Shown here: positions 1-7,733 of the stretch, piece after piece
How the letters are laid out: each line of letters opens with the position of its first letter
Numbering within the stretch: the stretch's first letter is position 1
IMG/VR virus record: IMGVR_UViG_3300032770_000002
Span: 62,001 to 126,000 of that record
Strand: one strand, 5' to 3'
Length of the DNA stretch: 64,000 nucleotides
Source: a virus
The notes under the pieces: generated by a model
Databases searched by the model: none
What the model saw: only the letters and a program-made list of their open reading frames with translations
What the model was told of the DNA's origin: nothing
Made by a program: the position numbers and the translations under genes

Positions 1-1329
1 ACGCCCATTGAGCGCGTTGCGATCAACAAAAACGGCCACCTTGAGGAGCTGTGGTATCCATTCGACATCTTGCACTTTCGCCGCCTCGCCAGAAACCGAG
101 AGACTGAACATGGTGAGCCCATCTGTGCGGAAGCCGAAGGCATCTATCGAAAGCTGCGAATGGGCCTTGACCAGATGGTCGTTCACCGGTGCCAGGTTCA
201 GCCCGACCGATACGTCATTAACATTGACACGCAAGAGCAACCGCCGACAGAGCAGATCAAGACGGTCAATGCGTGGCGGCGGTCGATGCGTTCACGCCAG
301 TCATTCGGCCAGGGCGGCGGGACCAACCTCAGTGACCCAACAGACTTTCGGTCATTCTACAACCCACTCGCGTTGGACACCATTCTGTGGGTGGCGAAGC
401 CAAAAGGATTTGAGCACTCGATTACCAAACTTGGCGGAACGACACAAGTTCCTGACGTCTATGACCTCGAGCTGCTGACCGACCTATTTTTTTCGATTGT
501 TGGCGCGCCGAAGATGTGGTTCGGCCTTGGGTCAAAAGATGGCGAGAACCCACCTTCTGGCCGAGCGTTGCTTGCGTCAGACATTCGCTCACTGCGCAAG
601 GTTCGGTCGATTCGCCGCCCGCTTCTTGCCGGTTACCTGTGGCTTGGCTACTTCCACGCTGTGCTGCGTGGCAAGGACCCAAGGGAGTTGACGATTAACG
701 TCAAGATGAGCGACATCGGCGGCCTCGAGGACCAGATGAAGCTCGAGCTGTTGAACTCAAAGGCCGAACTTCTCGCCTCGCTCGGCGGTGTGATGGAGCA
801 ATATAACTTGCCAAAAGACGCTTGGATTGACTTGGTCTTTCGCCGCTACCTTCACCTCCCTGATGAGGTGGTCAACACGTTCTTGACTGCGCTGCCTTCA
901 CCAATGCAGCCCATGGAGATGGAGTCCATCGCCAGTGGCCAGTTCAAGAACGTTTCGACGCGAGCGTTGCTTGACGCGATCGACATTCAAATTCGCAACA
1001 ACCCCAGGTGCCGCGGTCTAGTTCGTCAGATCAAACAGCTGGTTGAAGGTGAGGAGGACGGCTTGACCCCGCTTCCACGCTACGAGTCAGTCGAAGACGT
1101 CCTGTCAATGGGTCAAACCTTGAACGAGGAAGTCGTCAAGTCACCTGAAGACAGCTATCGCCTCAGCTTGATTGAACGCAACGACAACGCCGCGTCAGAC
1201 GCGAAGCGTAAAATCCACTTCCTCCAAGACTCAAAGATGACAAATGGCAACGGTTCCCAGAAGACGGTCTGGGAGTCAACGAGCTGGCGCAAGTTCATGC
1301 CGAAGCGGACCACGCAACTTCACGGATGA
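1..1329 (+). CDS. Portal protein, T4 gp20-like (5' partial)
   Basis: The frame is open from base 1, so the N-terminus lies outside the window; 442 residues are visible. The product would form the dodecameric portal through which DNA enters the head. Portal-like features are the segment 'EGIYRKLRMGLDQMVVHR' followed by a strand 'RYVINID', the position where T4-type portals carry a helix and then 'VFYVDTG'. A helical region follows around 'LLAGYLWLGYFHAVLRG' and then 'LELLNSKAELLASLGGVMEQY', as in the portal stem and wing. The stop overlaps the next start (ATGA). The adjacent gp25-type gene supports a structural block. The assignment rests on pattern and context; the fold is typical but the sequence is divergent. 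Confidence 0.75.
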   Translation, partial: TPIERVAINKNGHLEELWYPFDILHFRRLARNRETEHGEPICAEAEGIYRKLRMGLDQMVVHRCQVQPDRYVINIDTQEQPPTEQIKTVNAWRRSMRSRQSFGQGGGTNLSDPTDFRSFYNPLALDTILWVAKPKGFEHSITKLGGTTQVPDVYDLELLTDLFFSIVGAPKMWFGLGSKDGENPPSGRALLASDIRSLRKVRSIRRPLLAGYLWLGYFHAVLRGKDPRELTINVKMSDIGGLEDQMKLELLNSKAELLASLGGVMEQYNLPKDAWIDLVFRRYLHLPDEVVNTFLTALPSPMQPMEMESIASGQFKNVSTRALLDAIDIQIRNNPRCRGLVRQIKQLVEGEEDGLTPLPRYESVEDVLSMGQTLNEEVVKSPEDSYRLSLIERNDNAASDAKRKIHFLQDSKMTNGNGSQKTVWESTSWRKFMPKRTTQLHG

Positions 1330-2024
1330 TCACGATTACCCACAGCGAGACGCTTGTTGGCCGCAAGCTGGCCGTTCAACTGGCCGCGACGGACGACGTT
1401 GTCCTATACACCAATGCCCTGGACGTCAGCATCTCGTGGGGCGACGGAACGGCCGTCCAGGTAATCTCAGGGTTTAGCCCATTTGAGTCGGCCGTTTACC
1501 ACACTTTTCAGGCCGACGGGCTCTACCTCATCCAAGTCACGGCCAAAAATCACCGCGCTCCAACCCCAGATGCCTCAACAGTCAGCATTCCACTGACCAT
1601 TCGAACGCGCCCGCCCATTCAGCTGTCCACGCAGGTTTCAAATGGGTTCATCTTTGGCCCAATCATTCCACTTCAGCGTCGATTTCCAAATCAAGACCAG
1701 TGGTGTTTCAACATTGGCAGTGACTTGCAGGTGCTTGAGTCAAATGTGACGCTCCTGGCCTTGACGTCATACGGTGAGCGCTTGATGAACCCGACATACG
1801 GGACGGGGTTGCGCCAGCTTATTTTTGAAAAGGACCTGCAGTTTGTCGAGACTGTCGGCAAGGAGCAGCTAAGCATTGCCGTCAATCAATTCGAGCCTCG
1901 AGTCAACGTCGAGTCCGTCACGGTCAAGAGCCTCAGCGACACGTCGGCCATGATCACGCTGCAGATTTCCCCGAAGGACAATCTTGGCCAAGCAATCGAG
2001 ATTAGTTCAACGCTTTCTCAATGA
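1326..2024 (+). CDS. Baseplate wedge protein gp25-like with N-terminal PKD-like domain
   Basis: 232 aa. The C-terminal half (about residues 120-232) matches the gp25/GPW family that forms the sheath-initiating part of the contractile-tail baseplate. It contains 'GERLMNPTYGTGLRQLIFE' and the 'EPRV' turn followed by a beta strand, both typical of gp25. The N-terminal part (about 15-95) looks like a PKD or Ig-type beta sandwich ('SISWGDGTAVQV', then 'VYHTFQADGLYLIQVTA'). Canonical gp25 is about 130 aa, so this is a two-domain version. It starts inside the portal stop codon and ends overlapping the HU-like gene, so it is translationally coupled. Confidence is high for the gp25 part and moderate for the PKD label. 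Confidence 0.85.
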   Translation: MITITHSETLVGRKLAVQLAATDDVVLYTNALDVSISWGDGTAVQVISGFSPFESAVYHTFQADGLYLIQVTAKNHRAPTPDASTVSIPLTIRTRPPIQLSTQVSNGFIFGPIIPLQRRFPNQDQWCFNIGSDLQVLESNVTLLALTSYGERLMNPTYGTGLRQLIFEKDLQFVETVGKEQLSIAVNQFEPRVNVESVTVKSLSDTSAMITLQISPKDNLGQAIEISSTLSQ

Positions 2025-2359
2025 GCACAACGGTCAACCCACCTAAGCGAAAAGCCGTCACGCGAAATGACTTTATTCGACGATTTCACCACTGTGGTCT
2101 GACCTACCGCCAGGCGACTGAGATTTATGACCAAGTCATTGACTTGGTAGGCGTCGCCGTCTTGAACCGGCAGCAGGTTGAGTTTGGAAAGGTCGGCAAG
2201 ATAGTTCCGATCGTGGCTCCGTCTAAGACGGTCAGCATGAATTTTCCAAATCGTCGGAGACAGATCATTTTGGGTCAGAGGATTCGGTTCAAGTTTAAGG
2301 TTCACCGAGCATTCCTTGAAAACCACCCGATTGACTGGTGGCCGCGCGGTGCTATTTAA
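2021..2359 (+). CDS. HU/IHF-like DNA-binding protein
   Basis: 112 aa. The pattern follows the HU/IHF fold: an N-terminal helix 'TRNDFIRRF', a helix-turn '[18 protein letters not shown]', then strands '[18 protein letters not shown]' in the place of the HU 'KVQLVGFGTF' stretch, and a final basic part '[17 protein letters not shown]'. Family members bend DNA as dimers. The gene is coupled to the gp25 gene by an ATGA overlap, so expression with the structural block is likely. It could package or bend DNA in the virion or serve late transcription; neither is shown by the sequence. The opposite-strand frame at 2018-2326 is considered a shadow. Confidence 0.65.
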   Translation: MSTTVNPPKRKAVTRNDFIRRFHHCGLTYRQATEIYDQVIDLVGVAVLNRQQVEFGKVGKIVPIVAPSKTVSMNFPNRRRQIILGQRIRFKFKVHRAFLENHPIDWWPRGAI

Positions 2360-2364
2360 CCCAT

Positions 2365-3513
2365 ATGGACCAGATCAACACGGTCAATCTTCCGTCGGCT
2401 GGCGGCATTGACTTTAACCAAGGCGACGTTCGCCACATCGGGCCGACGTCAGCATTGGACTGGGAGTCAATTTCATTTGCCACACGGTGCCTTGCCAAGC
2501 GTGACGCCATATTGCGTGACGCGCTTAACACCGTCATTGCGTCATGGAACAATTTTGAGCCGCCTGTCTACCTGCCAATCGTAAAGACGCGCATCCGCGT
2601 TGGAGGGACCGAGCAGGTCTCAAACTACCGCATTCCAGACGGCTATCAGGCCCGTGTCAGCAACGCCATCGTGGCGTCAGTTCCGGCCAACTCAGTCAGG
2701 CTGGACGTCCTCTATAGCACCAACACGTTTGGGGCCAGTTCTGGCACGACCATAGCGACCACGGCGACCGAGTTGACGTCTCCGACGGCATTCTTCAATG
2801 GACCTGGTGAGCTCATTGTGGTGTTGACCAACATTGGGACGTCTGACGCTGACGTGGTTGGAAGCATCCTCGTCGGTGTGCGCTCACTCGTCGTTGAGCG
2901 AAGCCAGCTTTCAGCCATCACGATTTCCAACACCACGCAGGTGGTTGTTGGGCCAAAGGGCGACCAAGGGCCGCGTGGCCTTCAGGGCGACCAAGGGCCG
3001 CGGGGTTACCAGGGAATACAGGGCCCGCAGGGGTCGATTGGTCCAGCGGGGATACAAGGGCCACAAGGTTCGATCGGTCCAGCAGGAAGTGGGATCACGG
3101 CCACGACCGCGGCGGTCTCTGGAACGTTGATCGCGTGGGATGACTTTTCATCGACCAGCTCACCCTACCTCGACTACCAGTCCGGTGGCACTATCGGTGG
3201 AACGTATTACCTGCCGATGCAGCAGACCAAGGTGGCTGGCGACACGACGTCGCTGGACATGCTGATGTGGACATACCACCACATCTTCAGTGGCTCAGTC
3301 CTTGTCAGGCTTCCGACGCAGGCCTATGGGGCCGACATTGACTGGAGTGTGTCGCAGACAGTTTGCATCGCCGTGGCGAGCACGGTTGGCGGCGATGTCA
3401 CGACTCAGGCCGTTGTGTCACAGTATGACAACAACACCTGGCAGATTGACGTGGACGCTCCGACCGAGCAGCTAGTGGCCGTGACCATTGTCGGTCAGAT
3501 TGCGGTCATTTGA
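2365..3513 (+). CDS. Collagen-like fibre or virion surface protein
   Basis: 382 aa from ATG 2365; an upstream in-frame start at 2338 would overlap the HU-like gene and is less likely. Residues about 200-245 are Gly-X-Y triplets ('[19 protein letters not shown]', continuing with [11 protein letters not shown] units), which form a collagen triple helix in phage fibres. The N-terminal part (about 1-190) is a beta-rich head with '[23 protein letters not shown]'. The C-terminal part is a beta-rich, Thr/Val-rich knob. It is probably a fibre or head-decoration protein. Its 3' end overlaps the convergent GT9 gene by 42 bp, and collagen-like fibres with neighbouring glycosyltransferases are a known theme. 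Confidence 0.8.
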   Translation: MDQINTVNLPSAGGIDFNQGDVRHIGPTSALDWESISFATRCLAKRDAILRDALNTVIASWNNFEPPVYLPIVKTRIRVGGTEQVSNYRIPDGYQARVSNAIVASVPANSVRLDVLYSTNTFGASSGTTIATTATELTSPTAFFNGPGELIVVLTNIGTSDADVVGSILVGVRSLVVERSQLSAITISNTTQVVVGPKGDQGPRGLQGDQGPRGYQGIQGPQGSIGPAGIQGPQGSIGPAGSGITATTAAVSGTLIAWDDFSSTSSPYLDYQSGGTIGGTYYLPMQQTKVAGDTTSLDMLMWTYHHIFSGSVLVRLPTQAYGADIDWSVSQTVCIAVASTVGGDVTTQAVVSQYDNNTWQIDVDAPTEQLVAVTIVGQIAVI

Positions 3514-4632
3514 CATGGCCCGTTCAACGGCTGAGATGACGTCAGCCGGTTGAATGTGTGAGATGACTTCACACTGGTTTCTAGGGCCAGTCGTTGACGT
3601 TGGGCAGAAGTGCGGGAAGTTTTGCAGGAAAGTGTAGCATGGGCAGTGCGGGCAAGCTTCCTTTGGCCAAACTGGGTGGTGATTTTTATAGTAGGCCACA
3701 CGAGAGTCTGGGTTGGTCGGTCCCCACAGCCCAACACACGGAACTTCAAGGACTCCAGCGATGTGGACCATCATGCTGTCTGGGCACACCACGACCTTGG
3801 CCCGTTGCGCAAGCGCCCACAGGAGCCTGAGTTTTCGCGTGAAGCAAATCTGAATGTTTTCAGGGAGCGCGTCCTTGGTTAGCTCCTTCCGGTGGCTTTC
3901 ACCCATGAGGTTGTCGTGGATGGCGACCCAAGCTATGGTCGGAAATGTTTCAGCGAGCTTTTTCAAGAGGTAAACGCTCTCAGACGCAATCAATGACCGA
4001 GTTACCGAGCCACTGTGCAGCTGAAAGATTGCGACGTGCTGCCCTTTAAACAGGGCCGCCTCTTCGTCCATCTCAGCCGCTGAGAAAAATGGCTTGACTG
4101 ACTTCCTGCTTACGTCAATAGTCGTTGGGTCAATGCCGATCTTGTGGAGCATTGCGTCCACCGGGTGGGCCTGGTCTTGGTGTTCGTCCATGTTTGAGAC
4201 GATCTCAAAGAAGGCGTGGTGGTCAAACAGCTCGAGCATTGAAAATTGAATTGGAAGAACGTGAATGCCCTTGACCCACGGAAACAGCTGCCAGCAAATG
4301 TCGTTTCCAGGGTCGGCTAGGACGTGCACCTCGTAGCCATAGTCATCGAGGATCTTGGAGATTGGCCACGTCAAAATTTGGTCGCCAAAACCTCCGCACC
4401 CGTTATACAGAAGGACCCGGCCCCGCTTGGGGTCGTTGACGTTGAAGTTTTTCAACCTTGGCTCGAGGGACGAAGACCGGAACACCTTTCCTTTGACTTG
4501 CGGGAGCGTTAGGGCCGCGTGCTGCGGTCTGGCGAAGACGTAAGGAACGTAAGGGTGACACGTGACCGGGAATGTTCCGATGCTTCGCGTAAATGCGAGG
4601 TTCACTGTGTCCGACATTGTCAACAGATTCAT
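3472..4632 (-). CDS. Glycosyltransferase family 9 (heptosyltransferase-like)
   Basis: 386 aa. It has the GT-B fold signature of ADP-heptose:LPS heptosyltransferases: '[20 protein letters not shown]' near residue 72 (the N-terminal G-G-x-G-D loop), and '[31 protein letters not shown]' in shortened form around 290-320 (donor-binding region, D-S-x-x-x-H-x-A-G and G-L-W-G-P). A Cys-rich stretch follows ('CPHCPCYTF'). The enzyme likely transfers a sugar to a host or virion glycan. It is transcribed against the structural genes and overlaps the collagen-like gene tail. A GTTCTAG promoter candidate at 4866-4872 points toward it. The true start could be ATG 4632 or Met6 (4617). Confidence 0.85.
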   Translation of the reverse strand: MNLLTMSDTVNLAFTRSIGTFPVTCHPYVPYVFARPQHAALTLPQVKGKVFRSSSLEPRLKNFNVNDPKRGRVLLYNGCGGFGDQILTWPISKILDDYGYEVHVLADPGNDICWQLFPWVKGIHVLPIQFSMLELFDHHAFFEIVSNMDEHQDQAHPVDAMLHKIGIDPTTIDVSRKSVKPFFSAAEMDEEAALFKGQHVAIFQLHSGSVTRSLIASESVYLLKKLAETFPTIAWVAIHDNLMGESHRKELTKDALPENIQICFTRKLRLLWALAQRAKVVVCPDSMMVHIAGVLEVPCVGLWGPTNPDSRVAYYKNHHPVWPKEACPHCPCYTFLQNFPHFCPTSTTGPRNQCEVISHIQPADVISAVERAMSNDRNLTDNGHGH

Positions 4633-4843
4633 GGTAATTTCGTCCGCGTGGTGTCAGTTCAAAGTTTTCAACTGGGCCTAGTTTTTCAACGTCGTCCATG
4701 TCATTTAACACGTCGCTGTCTTTGTTCAAACATCGAATTAGCCTGCGATGACGCATTGCTAGCCGGATGTTGTCATCGTTTGGTTCTGCTCGGCGGCGGC
4801 GAATTAGCGCAATGAGCCGATCAAGTGGCGACGGTCGAGTCAC
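4403..4843 (-). CDS. Doubtful ORF upstream of and overlapping the GT9 gene
   Basis: 146 codons from GTG 4843. The first 80 or so residues ('DRLIALIRRRRAEPNDDNIR', 'DVLNDMDDVEKLGPVENFELT') look like real protein, while the last 65 are an out-of-frame reading of the GT9 N-terminus and look random. It may be a short gene, a frameshifted leader, or simply the 5' untranslated leader of the GT9 mRNA. The stretch 4633-4880 holds nothing else except the GTTCTAG motif at 4866-4872. Confidence 0.25.
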   Translation of the reverse strand: MTRPSPLDRLIALIRRRRAEPNDDNIRLAMRHRRLIRCLNKDSDVLNDMDDVEKLGPVENFELTPRGRNYHESVDNVGHSEPRIYAKHRNIPGHVSPLRSLRLRQTAARGPNAPASQRKGVPVFVPRAKVEKLQRQRPQAGPGPSV

Positions 4844-4865
4844 AGGTTAAGTTACGACACGATAC

Positions 4866-4872
4866 CTAGAAC
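4866..4872 (-). promoter_or_regulatory. GTTCTAG promoter candidate (toward GT9)
   Basis: The minus strand reads GTTCTAG in the gap between divergent genes. With initiation about 7 nt after GTTCT, the mRNA would begin near 4860 and cover the doubtful ORF and the GT9 gene. Confidence 0.4.
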
Positions 4873-4880
4873 AGAAACTT

Positions 4881-5399
4881 ATGCACATCACGAAAGTCAA
4901 CGACAGCTACGACGATTACAAGATGGAGTTGAGCTGGTCGGAGCTGAAGGCCATTGAGGGCGCGCTTTCACAGCACCACGTTGGGGCCATTGCTGACGAG
5001 ACTTATGCCAGGTTGAAATTTTACATGCCCCGTCTGCCCGGTCCTGGCCAAGAGAAGGAAAAGGGCGATGGCCAGACGTTGGAGCAAACTCGAGCCAAGG
5101 AGGAACTCGCGGCGTCGCGTGAAACCACGCCGCAGGAGTTGCTCAATCCAGACGAGGTGCCGATGCCTCCAGGTTCTTCTGAGGGAGCGGAAGCAGGGTC
5201 GCGCGGCGGTGAGAACTTTCCACTGCCTGTAGGTTCGCGTGAGGCCGAAGGGTCACCACCGACACATGAGGAGTCAGCCACAGTTCCAGCGGCCGTCAGG
5301 GTTCCAGCACGAAGCCTCGTTGAATCGACGAGTGAGATTACCGTCGACAGCATTCCAATGCCAGGTAGTCGACCGGGCAGTCTACGACGCTTGTTCTAG
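4881..5399 (+). CDS. Hypothetical protein with disordered Pro/Glu-rich tail
   Basis: 172 aa, not recognised. Residues 1-50 may fold ('YDDYKMELSWSELKAIEGAL', 'HHVGAIADETYARLKFYM'). From about residue 52 to the end it is low-complexity, rich in Pro, Glu, Ser and Gly, with repeated 'PMPPGSSE', 'PLPVGSRE' and 'PMPGSRPG' segments. The opposite strand carries an open frame (5021-5353) that is a by-product of this low complexity. It sits between the GT9 gene and a structural pair, so a virion-associated role is possible but unproven. Confidence 0.6.
   Translation: MHITKVNDSYDDYKMELSWSELKAIEGALSQHHVGAIADETYARLKFYMPRLPGPGQEKEKGDGQTLEQTRAKEELAASRETTPQELLNPDEVPMPPGSSEGAEAGSRGGENFPLPVGSREAEGSPPTHEESATVPAAVRVPARSLVESTSEITVDSIPMPGSRPGSLRRLF
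5393..5399 (+). promoter_or_regulatory. GTTCTAG promoter candidate
   Basis: GTTCTAG overlaps the stop codon of the upstream gene and lies 9 nt (after GTTCT) before ATG 5407. It would give a transcript with a leader of about 2 nt. Confidence 0.4.
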
Positions 5400-5406
5400 C
5401 CATTGA

Positions 5407-6033
5407 ATGGAGTCCAAAGCGGTCATCGCCGAGTCAGCGGCGGAGTCGGCGACCAACCAGTTGCTCGACTTAAGCGAGCTGTTTACAGTCCACGTCAATT
5501 CTGGCCTTGAAGCCCACTCTGATTCCCTGCTTTTGACCGGAGTCCCGTGGAAGGACAACAACGGCATCGTTGTAACTCCCGACACGTTTCGTTTCCGAAC
5601 TGTCACACAGTCTGGAACGCTTGTCCTCTTGGACATGCCGATCTTTGCCCTTGGCTCCACCGTCCTGAACAACCCAATCACTGAGCCTGCACCGCCTGGA
5701 GCTCCACAGACTGGCTTACGTCCAACGACGTTCGACGCGACGACAACCGTGGCGGGAACACTTTCGCCAACGTCGTTGATCACTGAGGCCGAAATTGACG
5801 AGTTTCAAGACGCCATCAACCAGCTTGAAACAGCCATTCGGGCGCACGTCATCGCAGCCATTGGGAACGTCCACGTTCCAGGTGGTGAGGAGGTCGCCAT
5901 CACGAGCGGCACGAACTACACCAACTCTGACCACGTCGGCCTCGGCAATGCCCTTGTGGTCATCACGTTCAACCCGACGCCTCCGGCCGTTCAGCCAACG
6001 GTGCTTAACATTCCAGCAAGGATAGTGGTATGA
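5407..6033 (+). CDS. Putative virion structural protein
   Basis: 208 aa, not matched to a named family. It is beta-rich with Thr/Val/Pro runs, has a central linker 'ITEPAPPGAPQTGLRPT', and an acidic helix 'TEAEIDEFQDAINQLETAIRAHV' around 125-150. Composition and position (overlapping the next structural gene by ATGA) suggest a tail or baseplate component. A GTTCTAG element lies just upstream. Confidence 0.55.
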   Translation: MESKAVIAESAAESATNQLLDLSELFTVHVNSGLEAHSDSLLLTGVPWKDNNGIVVTPDTFRFRTVTQSGTLVLLDMPIFALGSTVLNNPITEPAPPGAPQTGLRPTTFDATTTVAGTLSPTSLITEAEIDEFQDAINQLETAIRAHVIAAIGNVHVPGGEEVAITSGTNYTNSDHVGLGNALVVITFNPTPPAVQPTVLNIPARIVV

Positions 6034-7133
6034 CTGAACGACGTGTTGGACTGGCGACTGAGAACATTGTCAGCAGCGTCCCGATTCTCATTGACACGCT
6101 TAATGGACAGTTAGCGGACCACAGCCGACTGGACATTGGAAACTCACACGGTGGCTTAGCGGCCGCTCCGCTTAGTCTTTACGACGAAAACACGAATTGG
6201 TATGATTCAAACCACGCCGTTCGTGGAAAGAAGGTAGGGACGTATGGGATTCAGGTCTTGATCGGCGGGCAGAAGTGGCTGTTCCCGGCGGCCATTGACG
6301 CAACTGGCCCTGGTAAAGTTCCTCGGCTTGGGGCATTCAGCCCTTCGTTTTTCAGCTGGTCAACGACCGGTCCAGGTGAGTCGTTTTACAATGAATTTCA
6401 CCCTACGCCCAATGTCTTGGGTGGCACTGGGCCGTTTACGTATCACTACGACTACTACCTCAATGGCAATTGGATTACGTGGCCGTCAGTCGAACAGGGC
6501 GGCGCTCCTGCAACGCTCTTTTTCACGGATGGAACTGGATTCTACGGGCAGTATAGCGGTAGCAACGGGGTCATCACGTTTGGTGGCGGTGGCGACGGCA
6601 CCCACACATTCATTGCCAGGTTGACCGTGACCAATGCTTACGGCAAGGCGGACACGATCTGGCCCGATAACACGACGGCGTGCACGTTTCAATATCAGTT
6701 CACGCACAACCCGAGTGGAAGCTGGATCATCTTCGAGACGAACAAGGTCAGGCAGCTAAGCAGCACTGAGATTTTTCGAGTTCACAAGTTGAAGTCGTGG
6801 GCCACAAAACACCACCCCGTTGAGACGGCCTTTTACACTGGCCCAGATGGAAAACGCCTTGTGGAGCGGATGGTTGCGGCCAACCATGACTTTAATACCA
6901 CTCTTCCCGTCGTGGAGGTCATCCTCAGCGACGCTTCTTACGAAGACCGATTCGCGGCCTTTAGGGACCTTGTGCTTGAGTCAGTGGCGAGATACTGGCC
7001 AGAGTGCCAACACCCAGTTTGGCTTGTAAACAAGCCAAGAATTTTGCACCAAATCAGGATGGGCCAGTTGGCTACACCGCTTCTTCAAACGACTTCAGGC
7101 CCGGTTCGATTGGAACCCACCGATTCCCTTTAA
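6030..7133 (+). CDS. Putative baseplate/tail protein with PKD-like domain
   Basis: 367 aa. The middle (about 95-215) resembles a PKD domain: 'LGGTGPFTYHYDYYLNGNW' and the closing strand 'DGTHTFIARLTVTNAYGKAD'. The N-terminus is 'LATENIVSSVPILIDTL'. The C-terminal 150 residues are mixed alpha/beta with 'DRFAAFRDLVLESVARYW'. Together with the gp25 fusion it is the second protein with PKD-like repeats in the structural block, consistent with an outer baseplate or fibre-attachment role. Its 3' end overlaps the convergent Tat-signal gene by 62 bp. Confidence 0.55.
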   Translation: MTERRVGLATENIVSSVPILIDTLNGQLADHSRLDIGNSHGGLAAAPLSLYDENTNWYDSNHAVRGKKVGTYGIQVLIGGQKWLFPAAIDATGPGKVPRLGAFSPSFFSWSTTGPGESFYNEFHPTPNVLGGTGPFTYHYDYYLNGNWITWPSVEQGGAPATLFFTDGTGFYGQYSGSNGVITFGGGGDGTHTFIARLTVTNAYGKADTIWPDNTTACTFQYQFTHNPSGSWIIFETNKVRQLSSTEIFRVHKLKSWATKHHPVETAFYTGPDGKRLVERMVAANHDFNTTLPVVEVILSDASYEDRFAAFRDLVLESVARYWPECQHPVWLVNKPRILHQIRMGQLATPLLQTTSGPVRLEPTDSL

Positions 7134-7701
7134 GTTCGCGGCCCGTTCCACGGTCAACGAATCGTAGTCGGCCAGAGTCGTCGGTCATGAACTCCCACTC
7201 GGTTGACTTGTCACCGCGAGGTTGGTCCTTGATCAGGTCAAAGCCGGTTTGGCGTGCAACGATGCCGCGTTGTTCCAGGAATTTTAGCTGAGCTTCGACT
7301 TGCTCAGGCGGAGTGGCGTGGGCAATGGCTAGATTCGGCCTGCTTGACTTTGCCAGCAACACCACCTTATAGGCCGTCGGGAACATGCGCCTGAAGGCGC
7401 TTAAGTTTTGAACGGTCACGTCGACAAGACCTTTGGCCTTGTTGTCGACATTCAGCAGCACTTCATTGCCAAACAGGTCAATGGCCTTGTAGCCAACGAT
7501 GGCCGTGGCAAACGGGTGGTGCAGTGTGGCGGTTCGACCACCGACAACGGTCGTGACGTAAGCTTGATTGGCGCGAACTCCACCGCCTGGCGGTAAGATT
7601 GGGGTCTTGTCAAGTTCCTTGTGAACGTGCGTAATGGCCGGTTTGATTGAAAAAGCCGCTCCGGCCAACGCCAGTGACTTGATAAAAGTTCGACGTTTCA
7701 T
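7072..7701 (-). CDS. Tat-signal exported protein of unknown function
   Basis: 209 aa from ATG 7701; an in-frame ATG six codons upstream is less likely. The N-terminus 'MKRRTFIKSLALAGAAFSI' is a twin-arginine leader (R-R-x-F-I-K, then a hydrophobic stretch), so the protein should be folded in the cytoplasm and exported by the host Tat system. The mature part is not recognised ('YVTTVVGGRTATLHHPFATA', 'LSAFRRMFPTAYKVVLLAKS'). Phage-encoded Tat substrates are uncommon. On the minus strand a TATAAT lies 6 nt before the ATG and a GTTCTAG about 35 nt upstream, so either could drive it. Confidence 0.7.
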   Translation of the reverse strand: MKRRTFIKSLALAGAAFSIKPAITHVHKELDKTPILPPGGGVRANQAYVTTVVGGRTATLHHPFATAIVGYKAIDLFGNEVLLNVDNKAKGLVDVTVQNLSAFRRMFPTAYKVVLLAKSSRPNLAIAHATPPEQVEAQLKFLEQRGIVARQTGFDLIKDQPRGDKSTEWEFMTDDSGRLRFVDRGTGRELKGNRWVPIEPGLKSFEEAV

Positions 7702-7705
7702 AGTG

Positions 7706-7733
7706 TGATTATACATCACTTTTGATTATACAT
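7706..7733. repeat. Direct repeat TGATTATACAT x2 between divergent genes
   Basis: Identical 11-mers at 7706-7716 and 7723-7733 (period 17) sit between the Tat-signal gene and the helicase. On the minus strand each reads ATGTATAATCA, so both contain TATAAT. They could be a double -10 element or an operator. Confidence 0.5.

Noticed and set aside
2018-2326. Minus-strand ORF
   Set aside because: It is antisense to the HU-like gene, which shows a recognisable fold pattern and correct coupling to neighbours.
5021-5353. Minus-strand ORF
   Set aside because: It is antisense to the low-complexity Pro/Glu region of the gene at 4881 and shows no domain-like text.
7021-7036. GGCTTGT-AA-ACAAGCC hairpin as terminator or operator
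   Set aside because: It lies inside a coding region, has a two-base loop and no U tract, and is probably a chance palindrome.
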